Source of the DNA: Megamerina dolium
Taxonomy: Eukaryota; Arthropoda; Insecta; Diptera; Megamerinidae
Direction of reading: 5' to 3'
Assembly: GCA_963854835.1 (NCBI GenBank)
Contig: OY978526.1
Coordinates: 66,812,765-66,876,764 of the forward strand
Length of the DNA: 64,000 nucleotides
Positions 1 to 13,647 of the stretch are shown in pieces (the stretch's first letter is position 1; each line of letters opens with the position of its first letter). The notes beneath the pieces are model-generated. The model was not told the origin of the DNA, made no database searches, and saw only the letters and a list, made by a program, of their open reading frames with translations. A program made the position numbers and the translations under genes.

Positions 1-1128
1 GCATGTTTTTTTCATAGTTTTGTTTGATTTCTACATTTTTTTGTTATTATTACAAAATTATTACTATTACTATGATATAAATATCTGTTTTAACTGTACA
101 CATTTGAATGTACTCTAAGGTGGATCAAATTTGATGACGACCTATTTACACTCGAAATATTCTGTAATGTAATTCTGAAATTTTTTGCAGCTTTACCAAA
201 AAAAAAAAAAAAACAAAAAACCAAAGCTTCAAAGCTAGTTTTGATCCTCTGGAATTTTTAAAATGGAAAGTTCAAGATTAAATTTAGAATTTAAAACGTT
301 TAAGCTTTAATTTAGATTTCTGATGTTTATTTTTATTTACCAGTACTGCCAATTAAACCAAATTTTTTGAGTTTTTTTTTAGATAAAAATCGTAAAATGC
401 GAATTTGTGGTAAAAAATTTAATATAATCGATACTGATCGTGTATGAGATCCCCATCTGTATTTGGTGCTAAACATGTTAGGTCATATTAAAATTGAATT
501 GTAGAGGAAATTCAATGGTTTCATACGGCAAAAAATCAGAAGGGATTCCAATACAAGACATATCGATTTCACTGAAATTATTACAAAAAATTCGAATTTT
601 CTGATTTTTATTCTAGTTAATTCAACGAAATATAAATAAAGTGTAAGAAAATGCCTACTAACGACATTCGTAATAAGAAAATTTCCTTGATCCCAAGACT
701 TCCTAGATTCGTGATCTTGTTGAAAAATTGTGTATTATTTTATTTTTAAAAATAGTAGCTGAATTATTATCTCAATTATTGACAAAAAAAAAACATACAA
801 AATTCCAGCTGCCGTTTCTTTGGCAAAGATGCTCAAATTTCCCATAGATTATCGCTAGAGGGTGCAAAAGTTTGATTTTTTCTCCTGCATTGAATTTAAC
901 CATCCCTAATGTACTCTAGTGTAGCACTTAGGTATATTTCAGGCTCTTTCTTGATATGACAAATATTATCTCAAGTATTGCTTTCAAAATTTTTCAAGTA
1001 GTAGTAAGGACGTTGTTTTGCATACATACATACTTAGCCACACACAAACACATACATACTGCTTAAGCGAAATTTTAATAAATATATGTAAGGAACAATT
1101 ATATTGTGAACACAAGTGTAAAATTATA
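1..1128. other. AT-rich non-coding DNA, nothing recognised
   Basis: The stretch is AT-rich with poly-A runs (for example near 198-214 and 784-793). No ORF, repeat with clear ends, or RNA gene could be supported. Confidence 0.6.
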
Positions 1129-1400
1129 TACTGGGTGGATCAAAAAATTTGGAATAAGTGAAATAAGAATTAATTTTTTTGCAATATTCGATTTTACTTT
1201 TGAACATAAACTCCTTTTAAGTCCTTTTAATACATTATGTCCAATGATTTTCTAACTTTTTTTTTTATATCATTCATAAACTAGTCCTCCGAAAGCTTTC
1301 CAAAATAGCACTCAATTTCATCTATGAATTCCTCTTTTGAGTAAAATCACTTGCAGGTAAGCCATCCCTTTAGGTTTGGAAACAAATAGAAATCGCTAGG
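1129..1400 (-). mobile_element. Degenerate mariner-type transposase C-terminal remnant
   Basis: Read on the minus strand, about 1350-1140 gives EEFIDEIECYFGKLSED, an internal stop, FMNDIKK and then LKGVYVQK. This matches the usual end of mariner transposases (a conserved acidic helix, then LKGDYVEK). Just before it comes a weak SPALA in the place of the third catalytic Asp motif (SPDLA), with Ala instead of Asp. A TA followed by CTGGGTGGATC at about 1130 could be the terminal repeat. Several stops and frameshifts show it is dead. DNA up to about 1740 may belong to the same element, but I could not align it. Confidence 0.5.
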
Positions 1401-1839
1401 GCAGGCGTATTGTTGTGATGATGATGAGCAAACGCGGCATCTATGGCGCGCAGAGTTTCTTTATACCCAAAATATCATGTATGTATGACATCTTTCTGGT
1501 CTCATCTAGGTCCCTTTTTTTCACTTTTTTCACTTTGTGGTCGTCCAACACAATAAAATGGATTTTTACATGTTTTCTGGTGTACTTACGTCTTTTGTAC
1601 ATCCAGATCATTTAGCATAACCGGTATTTGTAGGGCCACAACTAAAGTCACTTTTGAAACATCGTCATCGACGGTGCAGAGTTCAGATAATACTTATCTA
1701 GCCTGGCTTTGGTCACGGTTATCGCTTTTTTTTTGCGTAAATAATAGTGTTTAATCAGAACAGAATTTTTTTTAAAAGTGTATCTTACGAAAATTGTATA
1801 TTTTTTATGTGGAATGACTACACTGGCTACTTTTTATAG

Positions 1840-3195
1840 CCCTTATCTAAAGTCATTACGAGAATTAGCTCAACTATGACACTATATACTGTTTAAAATG
1901 TCTACATTATTATAATATAAACATCGGTGGTACTTCGTAGTTGTTTATGCCGAATCAATTAATAAATGTATGTGTATAAAGAAACATTGTTGTAGTAGCA
2001 CTTGAATTTCACATTTTGAATAATGCATTTCATAGTAAATATCTACTAAATATGTACTAAAATCAGAGTAAAGTAATTTTATCTAATTATTCTAATTGCA
2101 CAATTTGTACAATATAATTGCACAATCACATCAAAAGAAATCTCAAGTATTTTATAAAACTGCATATAATACTTCAATTGGAATGTAAACAACTTAATAA
2201 AATAGAAGTTGTAATATAATCAAATTAAGTATAACGTTAATTAATAATAATAATTAATAGTATAATAACGTTAATTAATTATTATACTATTTATGAATGT
2301 AGAAACTTCATGTCGCCACCATGTCGTATTCGTAATATTAATTATTCCTCAACATTTAAATGTTAATTCATTGGGTTTCACATAAGACGATTTTAATTAT
2401 TTCGAATTGAAATAAAAAATTGTGCATATAGCAAATAAAATACAAAAACATGTATGAATATAGGCAGACTACTCCAATGTGTAGGGTGTATGTAAAATAG
2501 AAAATTTTAAAGAACTTTATTAAAAATGATCGCATCGATTTTCTTGTGGCTTTTGTTGTTTTGTGGTTTCTTCCTTTACTTAGGTTTTTCTTGAGCTGTT
2601 ATAAAAATTTAATACAATATATTTTCATTTATATAAAAGATTTAAATGTACGTTTGCGCTCATATTGCACGTACAATTCTTTTTAATCAATCAAAGTTCT
2701 GATATAAATAGAATTTTTTGGGAAAATCCGCTATTAATGAAAATTTAGAATTGCCTTGAAACAGAATAAATGTCCAAATATTAGAACGTGGAATATTGTG
2801 TAATATTAGGAATTAAATTAACATTAAATTGTTGAAAGCCTACAAATGATTTAGAACAAGAATGCTTCACTTGTCATCAATGGTTTTGAATTTGATATGT
2901 GAGATGAATCACACTATACAATAATGGTCTTATAAACATTGTCGTTAAATATCATAAATGGGATAAAAATCTAGAAATGTTCACACAGCAGCATGTAGGA
3001 GTCACCCCTAGATTTTCAGTTATTTTTTTTTTTGTTCATTTCATAGAAATATGTAAATTTGTTCAAGAAAAATGTCAAGACGGCGTATGTCTGCCTGATA
3101 TTTTACCCCTCTAAAGGCAATTCCAGGGTAATAATGATACTATTAGATGATATTTTAGATTTTTATATAGTTTGGTGTTCATTTTGAATGGCATC
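1840..3195. other. AT-rich non-coding DNA with a palindromic hairpin
   Basis: No gene is seen. A perfect 11-bp inverted repeat (arms TAGTATAATAA and TTATTATACTA) with a 10-base loop lies at 2258-2289, and the loop sequence CGTTAATTAA also occurs just upstream at about 2234. The rest is low-complexity AT-rich DNA. Confidence 0.55.
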
Positions 3196-3199
3196 GCCC

Positions 3200-4520
3200 T
3201 AAGGTATTGTAGATAAGGCTTAATTACTCCCGATATGGGGTTTGAAACCTCATATCGCACACTGGATATTCACAGCTGTAATAAGGCTAATTCTGACTTA
3301 TGGTATTTTAGACTGATGGCCGGTTTTAAATAAAAACTATGCAGTTAAGCGCATGGAAGGTATCCAGAGAATAGACAGCTTCTCCATAAGCGGAGCTCTT
3401 AGAACATCCCCAACAGCAGCGCTGAATGTCATGCTACACCTGTTACCGATCGACATGTTTGGTAAACTACAAGCAGCTAATCGTCCTTAAGGCTTAGGGA
3501 ATCTTCTCTATTAGCCACTTCCCCGAAAGGACACTCATCCATCTTAGACGGTTTTCCATTCATACCCAGAACCACCGAGTTTGCAACTCGTCGGCTTATT
3601 CCTTAACAAGCCCTCCCCAACAATAGAAGACTGGGATAACGATAGAACGGACTGCGAAAACAAAGTCAGTATTTTCACGGCCGGCTCTAAACTTAACGAT
3701 TGTGTTAAGCGACAATGTAGCCTTCCGCCTACCAAATCATTGCAGTGTATTTCAGGCTGAAGTTATAGCCATAAAGGAGGCCCTCTCTATTGTCAAAAAA
3801 GGTATTTTGACTACAAGAGATATGTATATCTATTCCGATAGTCAGGCGGCATTAAAATCTCTGCAAATTTGTAGGCAGACATTAAAGACAGTGAGAAACT
3901 GACATGAACTACGAATAGAACTCACTAACTACTTCAGCATCCACCTTATTTGGGTACCAGGCCACAGAGACATGAAAGGCAACTGTAGGGCTGATGAACT
4001 AGCAAGGCACGGCACAATATTAGCACTCCACCCGGACAAGGCATCGGTGCCAATGCCACTGACAACTTGTAAGTTACTGATATACAGATTAACCATAGAT
4101 ACTGCTAACACACTTTGGACACAGAAGGAAAACTGTTTAAATAGTCGGCTAATGTTGCCGAAATGGAACTTAGCTCAAACTAAAGTACTTTTGAAACTGA
4201 GCAGGCAGGACATTAGAATGACAATTGGTGTTCTAACAGGACACTGCCTTCTTACGACTGCTGTAGGAGCTGTCAAAATATAGAGGAAGAAGTAAAATTT
4301 GAGCATCTCTTGTGCGGATGCCAGACTCTGGGCAGGAGAAGGCTCACTGCATTCGGAATGGCGTTTCTTGATGGAGTCTCAGAGGTTGCAAAAATAAAAC
4401 TAACAAAGATAGTGTCATTTATTAAATCCACAGGTTGGCTCAAAGAGGACATAGTTGGGTAAGGGATAAAACTCATATGTGTATATGGGTTGAGTGCCAT
4501 AAAATCAATTGATATTATGA
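3200..4520 (+). pseudogene. Non-LTR retrotransposon (LOA/I-type) remnant: RT thumb, RNase H and C-terminal zinc knuckle
   Basis: Fragments in shifting + frames follow the order of one LINE ORF2. RT thumb: WIFTAVIRLILTYGIL at about 3265-3310, then VKRMEGIQRI, SGALRTSPTAALNV and LLPIDM (about 3345-3470). RNase H: AEVIAIKEAL, YIYSDSQAALKSL and WVPGHRDMKGNCRADELAR (about 3750-4010). C-terminal Cys/His knuckle: CRSCQNIEEEVKFEHLLCGC (about 4268-4325). The frame ends at a stop at about 4461. At least one frameshift lies near 4260-4270, with stops near 3488 and 3900. The RT fingers and palm and all of ORF1 are missing, so this is a dead 5'-truncated copy. Confidence 0.85.
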
Positions 4521-7500
4521 ATAATTCAGATTAAATATATTTTGATTATCCCCAAAATGCAATATTTCTTATGATATGCAAGGTCTTACGACGCAGATAT
4601 TTCAGCATAAGCCTCAATAGAGAAATATTTAAAATGCACAATGCTTAAGATGCATCCAAAAATATTAATGGCAATAATAGCATACTAATGCCTATAGTTA
4701 GTCGTAGTTGAATTAGTTGGAGTGGTAATATTTTACATTGTATACGCCAATAATAATACTGAGTATTATGGATAACGTAATAGAAAATATAAAAGTGTAA
4801 TATACTAAGAATATTATATCCCATTTTAGACAAAAAGTCTAGCTTTTATTACTACTTACATTATACTACCTCATTTGTATAGGTAAAAAATACATTCTGC
4901 TAGAAAACATGAACATATGCATGCACATCTGGCAATTTCAATGCGACTGAACAGGGGTGGTAGCATGGAATGATAACAGTAGCAACAACAACAGCAGTTT
5001 TACTAGCTAACACTTCTACATAATAATGTGCAGCAGAAACACCAACAACTATTACCTATCTACCCATATGCCTTAGTACACTAGCATCGAAATATACATC
5101 CATATAGAGTTCTATATACACGAAGCAATGCGAGTGGACACAAACATTCAGGTGTATAGTTCTACATATATATATTGTATGTATACGAAAACAAAAACTT
5201 ATGTAATGATTAACACACACATTTGCACACACATATATTTGCGTATTTATTTTCATATGTATGGCTCATAAATGTATGACAACGAGCGCGCGTGCATTGC
5301 ACTTTAAAGCACAAAAGAAAAAATAAACTCCCGCACGTACTACGTAGAGTGTATATGGGAGTGTTTTTGTGTGTGTGTAAAATGAAAGGATTTTTAAATG
5401 GTTTTGTTTTCTTATTTTTTCAAATCCATACAAAGCATATGAAAATATAGAAAGCCAACCACAACTGCTCGTACATGCAACAACGAAATATGAAATAAAT
5501 TACGCTTAAAATATGGTCACAAATTATTTGAAGCACCCAGAGGTAAGCACGAAACTGAGCTCTTACGTATATACATATGGGTATAATGTCTATTAGCTAT
5601 GAGATAATGTACGATTTTTCAATTAGGTTCAGTAAAAATATTTGAAAGCAAAAATAACTGGACGTCGTTGGTATATTTAACCCTTGTAGGAGTACTCTAT
5701 GAGCTGTATGCACCAGTTTTATAAAAATATAAATTTTGTAGCGGAAGCCCCCACACACATTGCGCTAGAACACATTGCACCTTGATGAGTGCCTATATTC
5801 TGATTGGCTGATTTTGGCTATGTAATAATTGCCCTACTCAAAGGAAATTTTTTGTCAGTAAAAGTGATTTATAGAGGCTTCAAAATAAAAACAATATTCT
5901 CAATTCTATAAACAAACTGCTATAAAACTTGTGGATCTTTTTCCTATGGACCAATTGGAAACTTTATTACAACGATTGATTGTTTGTCGATTTTCACGTC
6001 TTTTTTATTCTGATTTTGTATGGGATCCCTCTTAGGGGGTTAAAATATATAGTAAATATATTTGAGGAAAATATTGGAATGACAAAATTAATAAATGTCG
6101 ATCATGTATTTATTTTATGATTTTATAGCTCAACCCCCTAAAGACTGGAGACAGAAAATAGAAAATTTCCAAGGAAAAATTCCAAAACGTTTTACCTCTT
6201 TAGGAGTGATTTCTTCGCAGCTCTAGGGCTTTTTGTCGATCTTGAGGTGTTAATTTTGTATGGGAGCCTTCTTATGGAGCTGAACTGTGACTAAGAAAAA
6301 TGTTAGAACAAAAATATTAGTAGGTGTTGGTAATTTATTTTAATACTCCAGATGATCCCTACAACCAATGGGAACGAATTTCACGAAAATCTTTATTTTG
6401 AACGAAGGCCCCCTAAGGACTCAAGAAACGGGGAAACGTTAGAGAAGAAAAATTATTAGTGGTTTGTTAAACATTTCACCATTCATCTAACGACAACTCC
6501 TGTGCAGCTGTGTGGTTATTTGTCGATTGAACTCCTAATTTATTTCTAACTTTGAACTCGAAGCGGCTCTGTTTACTTCCAAATCACTTTTGCCATTTTT
6601 TGACTAATACATTTTTAAGGAAGCCTCAAAAAAAATATTGGATGCACGAAACAAGTTCCCAATATGAATGATCTTCTCCTGTCCCTATCCCATAGCTAAT
6701 GTGTGTATATAGGGTATCCCAAATAATATATCGATAATCTATTGCCATAAAAATATAATCAGCCTCAGAATCATTCTTTATTAAATCTTTAGAGCAGATG
6801 GAATTATGGTAATATCGGTCTTTTTCACAAAGCTATTTATTGTTTTCGAATCAATTTTCAAATTATATTTTTCTGTAAATTGGGTTGGAAGAAACTGAGG
6901 CAATTTGAACGTAATCTTTTCTTTTATCTTTAATGCTTAGCATTTGTATTTTTTGTAATATAATTTCTTAGGTATTTTAAATTGCTATATAATAGTCAGT
7001 GAATAAAAAAATATATGGCATTGTATATTAGGTTTAGGCTAGTTTAGGTTAGTATAATCACTATTTCTAATAAGAGCACACACTTAGGCCAGACTGAGAA
7101 ATATTTTAATACCAGGTGGATATTCCTGATTTGATTCACTGCACACTGGACACTGGACACACGCTGACTTTACCCTGCACCCTGTTTAAAGTATAATATA
7201 TATAATACATATTACATAAAAGTAGCATAAACACATATCTACATGCATCTACATCTATGTAGACATAGAGATTTTTACGTATTGTAAGTATCAAAAGCAC
7301 ACGTGTGCCACAAATATGTAGAAATCCCCTTTTATAGGTAAGTAACTATATTGGATTCTAGTACGTTAGTAGAAGTGGTAGTAATAGTAATAGTAGGTAC
7401 TATGAATATATACATAAATTTACATTCGTATTTACACTCACATTTGCATTTACAGATTTACACTTCTATTACGCAAATATTGTACGAAAAACAGAACAAA

Positions 7501-8560
7501 CAAAATAAAAATAAAAATAAAAATTGTATACATACAAAAGTATTGTACAGATAAACGAGTATATGGTATATATAGCATGCTTTTAGGCGTCTGTATAAAA
7601 AGTAACTCTAAGCATGTGAAAGGAAAACAAAAACGTTCATTTTAGAGTAAAAGTGATGAGTGAGTATTTGATGAGTTGGAAGAAGATGAGTGGTGAAGAT
7701 GATGAAATGATGTACACACCTAATTGTGTGTTCGTACACGTACGAATAATATGGTATAATGCTGATTATAGTTCTCTCCATTTTGATGATAGGTAGGTAT
7801 GCTACGTAAAACAATGGTCGATGATGCTAACAGGTAGAGAAGAGTAGTGTTGGCAGTTACGTAGTGTTGGTTGGACTAATGGTATTTAATATTTGTTTGT
7901 AATAGCATAGCATAGTAGTAGTACTAATAATAGTGGCAATATACGTACTATAAAAGTGAAATGCTGAAAAGGCATTTTGTTGTGAGTACAATTCGTATTT
8001 TTACTTTTCTCCCCTTTTATTTTTTTTTTTTTTTTTTGTAGTAAAGATTCAGATTTTATTTATGCATATACATACATATTTATATAAATATATGTAAATA
8101 TATTTTTTCACAGTTCTATTTGCTTATGCGTTTGTTCTGTATGACTGCGTGAGTGAGTGTACTTTTGTTTACTAATACTTATGCAAATGAATAGTTTTTC
8201 AGTTCGCCCAAATAGACAGAAAAAAAAATGTAATAGGCATAAAAATAGAATAACAAAAATATTTAGTAGAAAGCTTGTGAAAATTTTAGGAAAATGCACA
8301 AATACATATGTACATGTGTACTCTCTGACGTGACAAAATACAAATAGGCAGTTGATTTAAAAATTGATGAAAAGGGCGATTCAATATGAACGGTAAGGTA
8401 AGAACGCTAAATGTACAGATGAATCATCTAGAATCTAAATTGTAGTTATGGAACGCTCAAAATATTGAATATGATAAAGGACTACAATACATAAAGTTTC
8501 GTTTCAAATGATGCAATTTTGGAACTCACTCACGAACCATAACTATGGAGAAAAAAAGTA
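4521..8560. other. AT-rich intergenic/intronic DNA with weak dispersed repeats
   Basis: No gene is seen. Between about 5980 and 6530 the phrases TTTGTCGAT and TTTTGTATGGGA recur at irregular spacing, suggesting an old relative of the degenerate tandem arrays elsewhere in the window. Simple repeats and CATACATAT-type AT-rich words fill the rest. Confidence 0.5.
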
Positions 8561-8599
8561 TTTTTTTCATCATTTTCTTATTATTTCACCATAATAATT

Positions 8600-9240
8600 T
8601 CATGGCAAAGCTAACGTCATCTAATATTTCCTTCCAAATATTTACTTTGAACATATGTACCCCTATTTCGGTCCCTTATTGGGGCTACCGTACAAAATTG
8701 ACATGCTCATGAAATTGCTCTCACCATAAACTGGTTACATCTTGAGGGCTAAAGTATATAACCAACCCCCATTAATTTGTACTCTCCAACATTTTTCCAG
8801 AACACACTTGCTCCATATCTTTAACCCTATGTGGGGTTTAATAACACCTGAAAATTTACAAATAGCGGCATAGCTGCCCATGATTTGCTTCTAGAGCAGT
8901 GAAATGCACTACAGACCTTAATTAACTTTTCCTCCCCAGCAATTCTCCCGAATATAATCGCTCCCTATCTCGAACCCTTAGTGGAGTTCTCTTTCAAAAT
9001 TTCGGTTTTTAAATAATTTCATACCACCGCTCCCAGGATGCCACTACTCGTATCGAATATGTCACTGGTACCATTTGGTTTATGCTCTCCAACATATTTT
9101 TCAATCGTACCTACTCCGTAACTCCACCACCCCATACAAAATGGACTTACAAAATATTTGAAAACAAACTAGTTCCTTTTGAATCCAACTGGGGTTGAGT
9201 GAAGTGACCCCTCCTAAGAATATTTTATATTATTTAAAAG
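8600..9240. repeat. Degenerate tandem array, ~150-bp period
   Basis: Similar blocks recur: CTCCAACAT at about 8786 and again about 300 bp on, and GCTCC-(C/A)TATCT followed by an AACCCT-GTGGGGTT-like word at about 8808 and about 150 bp on. Phrases such as GGGGCTACCGTACAAAATTG and CCATACAAAATGGAC also occur. Units are heavily diverged. The array resembles those at 23.2-24.4 kb and 50.4-51.4 kb. Confidence 0.5.
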
Positions 9241-9249
9241 GTGAAATTA

Positions 9250-10285
9250 ACTTCTCTGCAAAGCAGCGTGTGTATAGACCTCAATTATTGAATTTATTTC
9301 AGAACCACTTTGGTTATTGCTCAAAAAGAGCTGGCAGTTTTATTTGGTAGAAAGTGCCGTGGAGGAAGCTCTTACCTAAAATGCTTGGTTTATGATGAGA
9401 ATGGAAAATTCTTACTATTATTCGTCGAAACAACACCAATGGAATTCATTAGCAGCCTAATTCCAATCACATTTCTCATCACCAGCCAATCTCCATTTAT
9501 GATTGCAACTGTGTCGCTGATAATCTGAAGCATAGTACAATATGACTAGGATATTAGTACTAATTCTCTTAATGAGCAAATTTTTATTAGCTTTGTTAAA
9601 AAAATGTTACATGAGGATGCATAAAAGTACTAAAAAAATTATGTGGTTTGATGTCGCGTAATCATGTAATCTACTCGACAGCTCTTCGACCTTGCATCCT
9701 TTGTGTGTAACAATGCTCGGAGACTGGTATCATAGCTTTTGTCACATAACTCTTCTAAAGTTTTGTTGTGTAGTTTTCGCCTATCAGCAAAATTTCCAAT
9801 TTACTTGCTCACTGGTGGATAGCGTCAGATATTTGAATTAACGCCAACGCTTACTATTAATATAGTCCATCGTCGCAAAAATAGACATTTAATGTAGCGC
9901 ACGCTTTACAATGCAAGTATTTCCACTGCATGTGGTCCACTATTACTATTACAGGTAAAACTGCGAAATAGATCTGACCGAAGTTGAACTGAAACCTTAT
10001 TGAAAGTTTGTTCATTATAGATAGAATTATTTTGAGAATGATTCCTGCAATAGTTGTAATGATGAAGAAAGTCAGAATCAATACGGCATCTTATGTGAGC
10101 GATTCCAGCGGTTTGCTGTAGTTTCAAGTCACATCTATGTTTCTATTATTCAGTTAGACTCAGAGCCCTTCCAATGATCATTGTAATGAATCTCAAGCAT
10201 TATGTTTTAATTTCGGAATGGTTAGAGTTAAAAAATTAGGAACCGAGACATTATGGTGACTGCAATCAAGATTTATGATTACTTA
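9250..10285. other. Unassigned region with short ORFs
   Basis: A 72-codon + strand ORF (9310-9528) contains the non-repetitive peptide KELAVLFGRKCRGGSSYLKC but matches no family I recognise and has no supporting context. The rest is AT-rich. No function is assigned. Confidence 0.3.
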
Positions 10286-10295
10286 ATTAGACAGT

Positions 10296-10565
10296 TCTGA
10301 TTCCTCTCTCTCTATATCTCTGTCTGTATACTGTTCTTTCTGCTTCTCTCTTTCTCAATGTCTTTTTCTACTTTCTCCATCTCTCTCTCTCTGTCTCTAA
10401 CTGTTTTTCTCTGTCTCTCACTCTGTCTCTTTATGTCTATCTCTGTCTGTATCTTTATGTGTCTCTTCCTGCCCCCATCACTCCATGTTTCTCTTTACAA
10501 CTCTTTGCCTCATTTTCTCTATTAATCTGTTTCTTTCAGTCTCAAGCTCACACCTTCTCCCTCTT
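10296..10565. repeat. Pyrimidine-rich CT/TCTG low-complexity tract
   Basis: About 270 bases of imperfect CTCTCT, TCTGTCTC and TTCTC repeats on the + strand, almost purine-free. This is simple-sequence DNA with no coding potential. Confidence 0.85.
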
Positions 10566-12325
10566 TGAATAATGTATCGATCTATCTTAACACAAAAACT
10601 GCACTACAATGATTATCAATTATTTTTCCATAAACCACTTAAGAATTATAGCACTTATCTAGTCAGCGAAAAAAAATATATATGACAATATGTGATAGCG
10701 TAGTAATGATATACGTAGTGATGGTATTTGTATTAGTTTTTGTAGTTGTTGTATAGATTTCTATTTATTTATATTAATTTAATAAATCAGATAGTAGAGT
10801 TCTACAACTTTTGTTACAATGAATCTGACTGTTCACAACTTTACACAATTTAACAATTGTTTTTTTCAACATATTGACACATTTGTTCTATTTGAAACAC
10901 CCTTCAAAAGTTCACATATATTTGCAATAAGTATAGTTATACACAAATATACTGAAGCAAGCATATGTGATGCAACAATACAACGAATACAATGGAAAGT
11001 TTCATAGAATAGCAGCAATTGTTGAATCAGCACTATATTCATACATGTACGAGTATGATATCTATACGCTCAGTTAGTTTACCAACGCCAAGGTAAGGGA
11101 TGAGTAACTGAGCTATTATTTCATTCAAACACTTTTAGTGTTTATTTTAGCATACTTCCGCGATCTACGTTATATATGCAGCTCACCTATGAATGTATGC
11201 GAGTATATTTTAGTTTCTGCGTAAAGAATACACCTAGAAACAAAATAGGAAGCAGCTCGCTTACATGTAAACGCCATTAAGATGATGCATAATGCAACAA
11301 GAGAAGCAAGCAAGCAGTAGCTATAGCATATTGTATGCAATATGAATGCTCATAGTCTTCTATACTAAAATAGTTGAAATTTCGCCGTATTTTCTTTAGT
11401 TTTCTGCTATTCTCTAAAGTAAGATATATATATAGATACATATGTGTATGGGTGTGTGTGTGTGTGTACAGAAAATGGCAAAGACAATTGCTTACCGGAA
11501 TTGCACATTAAACAATGAAAGAAGTGAAGAAAAAAGCAAAAAGCAAAAAATTCACTAAAAATACTCACTATACTATAGCCATACATTTACCAACTAAAAT
11601 TCCTTAGAAGAAATTGCATTCTTACAAAAGATCTAAGGAAACCAAAAAATAAAATTAAAATAAAAAGAAAGAGTAAAAGAAAAGCAACAGACAGACAGAT
11701 AGTAGAAAAACGCTTAACGTGATAATTGCAGTTTATGTACAGATTATGTGCACAATTTCATTCTGTCGTTTTTTGAATCCTCTCCTTTAATGTGCGGACA
11801 TTTGCAGTTAAACTGACGTTTAAATTGCATATGCTCCTCCTTGTAATGGTAATAAAAACAATAAGTATAATTCCCCCAAAAGCACTTATTGCAATTATTC
11901 TACTTGATTTTACAAAAGCCTTTAAGGCTTTTATTCGTAGCTTTGTTATTTTACTACCACACATTCTACATATTTTTCTGTTGTCTTTTTATGAACAATT
12001 TATGAAAGAGAGAGAGGGACAGAGTGTGAGACAGAGGCGCTATTGAAATGATAGTTAAGAAAGATATGCCTTATAGCTTTCCATGATCATTCGAAAAAGA
12101 ATATATTGAAAATTTAATGAAATACTTATTTGTTCACAATTTAAATTTTAACAAAAAATTTCTTTACAGGACGTTAAAAAGTATTAGTAGTATTAGTCAT
12201 AAATAGTATATTCGATGCTAAAGAGATTTTTTTTTTAACTATAAATTATTATGATTATTAATTTTTAAAATCACTCTTTTATACTGCAGGTAGGTGTGAT
12301 TTCCGTCTGATAATACCCATTTTTG
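10566..12325. other. AT-rich non-coding DNA
   Basis: Short ORFs here overlap on both strands and have no recognisable domains. A short GT microsatellite lies near 11451-11467. Nothing else is supported. Confidence 0.5.
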
Positions 12326-12329
12326 GGTT

Positions 12330-12604
12330 GGTGCCGTAGCTCAGTGGTTAGTGTGGTCGCCTTCTGATCTGTAGGTAGTGGTTCAATCCGCGGCTGATGC
12401 ATAACAAATGTAATATCGATAAGATTTTTCTTTCGAATGGTACCCACCTGTCGGCAAGCAATTGGTTATTCTTCCGACAGTAACAACTTGCCATGAAAAA
12501 GCTTCTAAAAGAACTCTGTGACAAAGCTCAGAATCAATTCTTGGCAATCAATTCACCGACACTAGAAGAGTATTCGGCTCGGTACTAATAAAACTACTAC
12601 TACT
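12330..12604 (+). mobile_element. tRNA-derived SINE, copy 1 (variant 3' end)
   Basis: The head GGTGCCGTAGCTCAGTGGTT carries an A-box-like TAGCTCAGTGG, and GGTTCAATCC about 35 bases on is a B-box, the Pol III promoter layout of tRNA genes. The body (ATCGATAAGATTTTTCTTTC, ACCTGTCGGCAAGCAATTGG, AACTCTGTGACAAAGCTCAG) is shared with the copies at 34.5 and 54.4 kb. After about 12534 the sequence departs from those copies and ends in CTACTACTAC, so this copy is a different subfamily or has a replaced 3' end. Confidence 0.75.
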
Positions 12605-13640
12605 CTGTTTTATTTTTCCTTATTTTCCTTTCTTTCTTTTTATTATTACAATTTTACAGAATACAAATTCAATTTCTTACTCTATGCCTAGATGGAATAC
12701 CTAACCTTACTTATGAAATGAGGACTTATAGGTGAATCAGTCGTCTGGCAGATCCGCCTCAGCAAAAGTCTCCAAGCAACTGATAGTTGTATAGGGTATC
12801 CTGATACAAGGGTCTCTTGTATCCAGCACCCTGGCCTCACACCTAGAAGAGGGAGACCTTTATAGCAATATATAGGAACAACCAACGGTGTGGCGGACTT
12901 ATAGCCGCCAGCGCGACTACCCTTTTTTATCATGCTTTTCGTTGGCAAGTCATATACCTTTAGTACATATATATGTATAAAGCATTTAAGAATTATGTAG
13001 TGTAAAATTCCTACGGTACTACATTTTACGTTCAGTGAAAATTCATTTGATTGTTTCTTCTTTCTCTGTCATCATAGCGACTGACTACACGAGTATGTAT
13101 ATGTGTGTGTATACATCTACTGATATTACTCTATGACGACAATTACGAGAAGAAGAAGCATCAAATGAACTTTTCTATGATACACATATTTGCTATGGTT
13201 TGTTTATTGTTGGTACGTTGAATATTTTATTGATTTATGAAGTGTTCGTAGGTAGGTATATAAAAGGTTGTATCAGGCTTAGTTTTAACCTGTTACAACG
13301 TTCATCCTAAAATTCGTCTATAAAGTAGTAAATAGAAGTATGTTTGTTGAGTTTCATTCGGATGTCTTGATTTATTCGTGCTCAAAATGTTTAGATATCT
13401 GCTTAGAAGCACAATCAAGTCCATTTTCGAATTAATCTGTTCTTTGCTAAAAATTATCATATGTACGCACAGACGGACGGTCAGACTGACAGGCAAATAG
13501 TTATGGATAAATCGACGAAGACAAATATAGAGTGATAGTGATTAAATTACCCAAATTAACCCTTACGACTAGCAAAAGCTGTACAATTAAGAAGGCACAC
13601 TTCGTTCGTTAGTGTTTTCAGAAGCTGTCATGCGACTGGC
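12605..13640. other. Non-coding DNA with a GC-richer island
   Basis: At 12690-12945 the base composition is clearly less AT-rich than the surroundings, and a minus-strand ORF of 86 codons is open. The peptide matches nothing I recognise, so it may be a fragment of an unidentified transposon. The rest is AT-rich. A short ACAGACGGACGGTCAGAC motif near 13469 resembles motifs in the foldback-like element at 50.1 kb. Confidence 0.35.
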
Positions 13641-13647
13641 TCAGTCT

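Noticed and set aside
9310..9528. Possible small protein gene (KELAVLFGRKCRGG)
   Set aside because: Peptide composition is protein-like, but no family, start context or neighbouring exon supports it.
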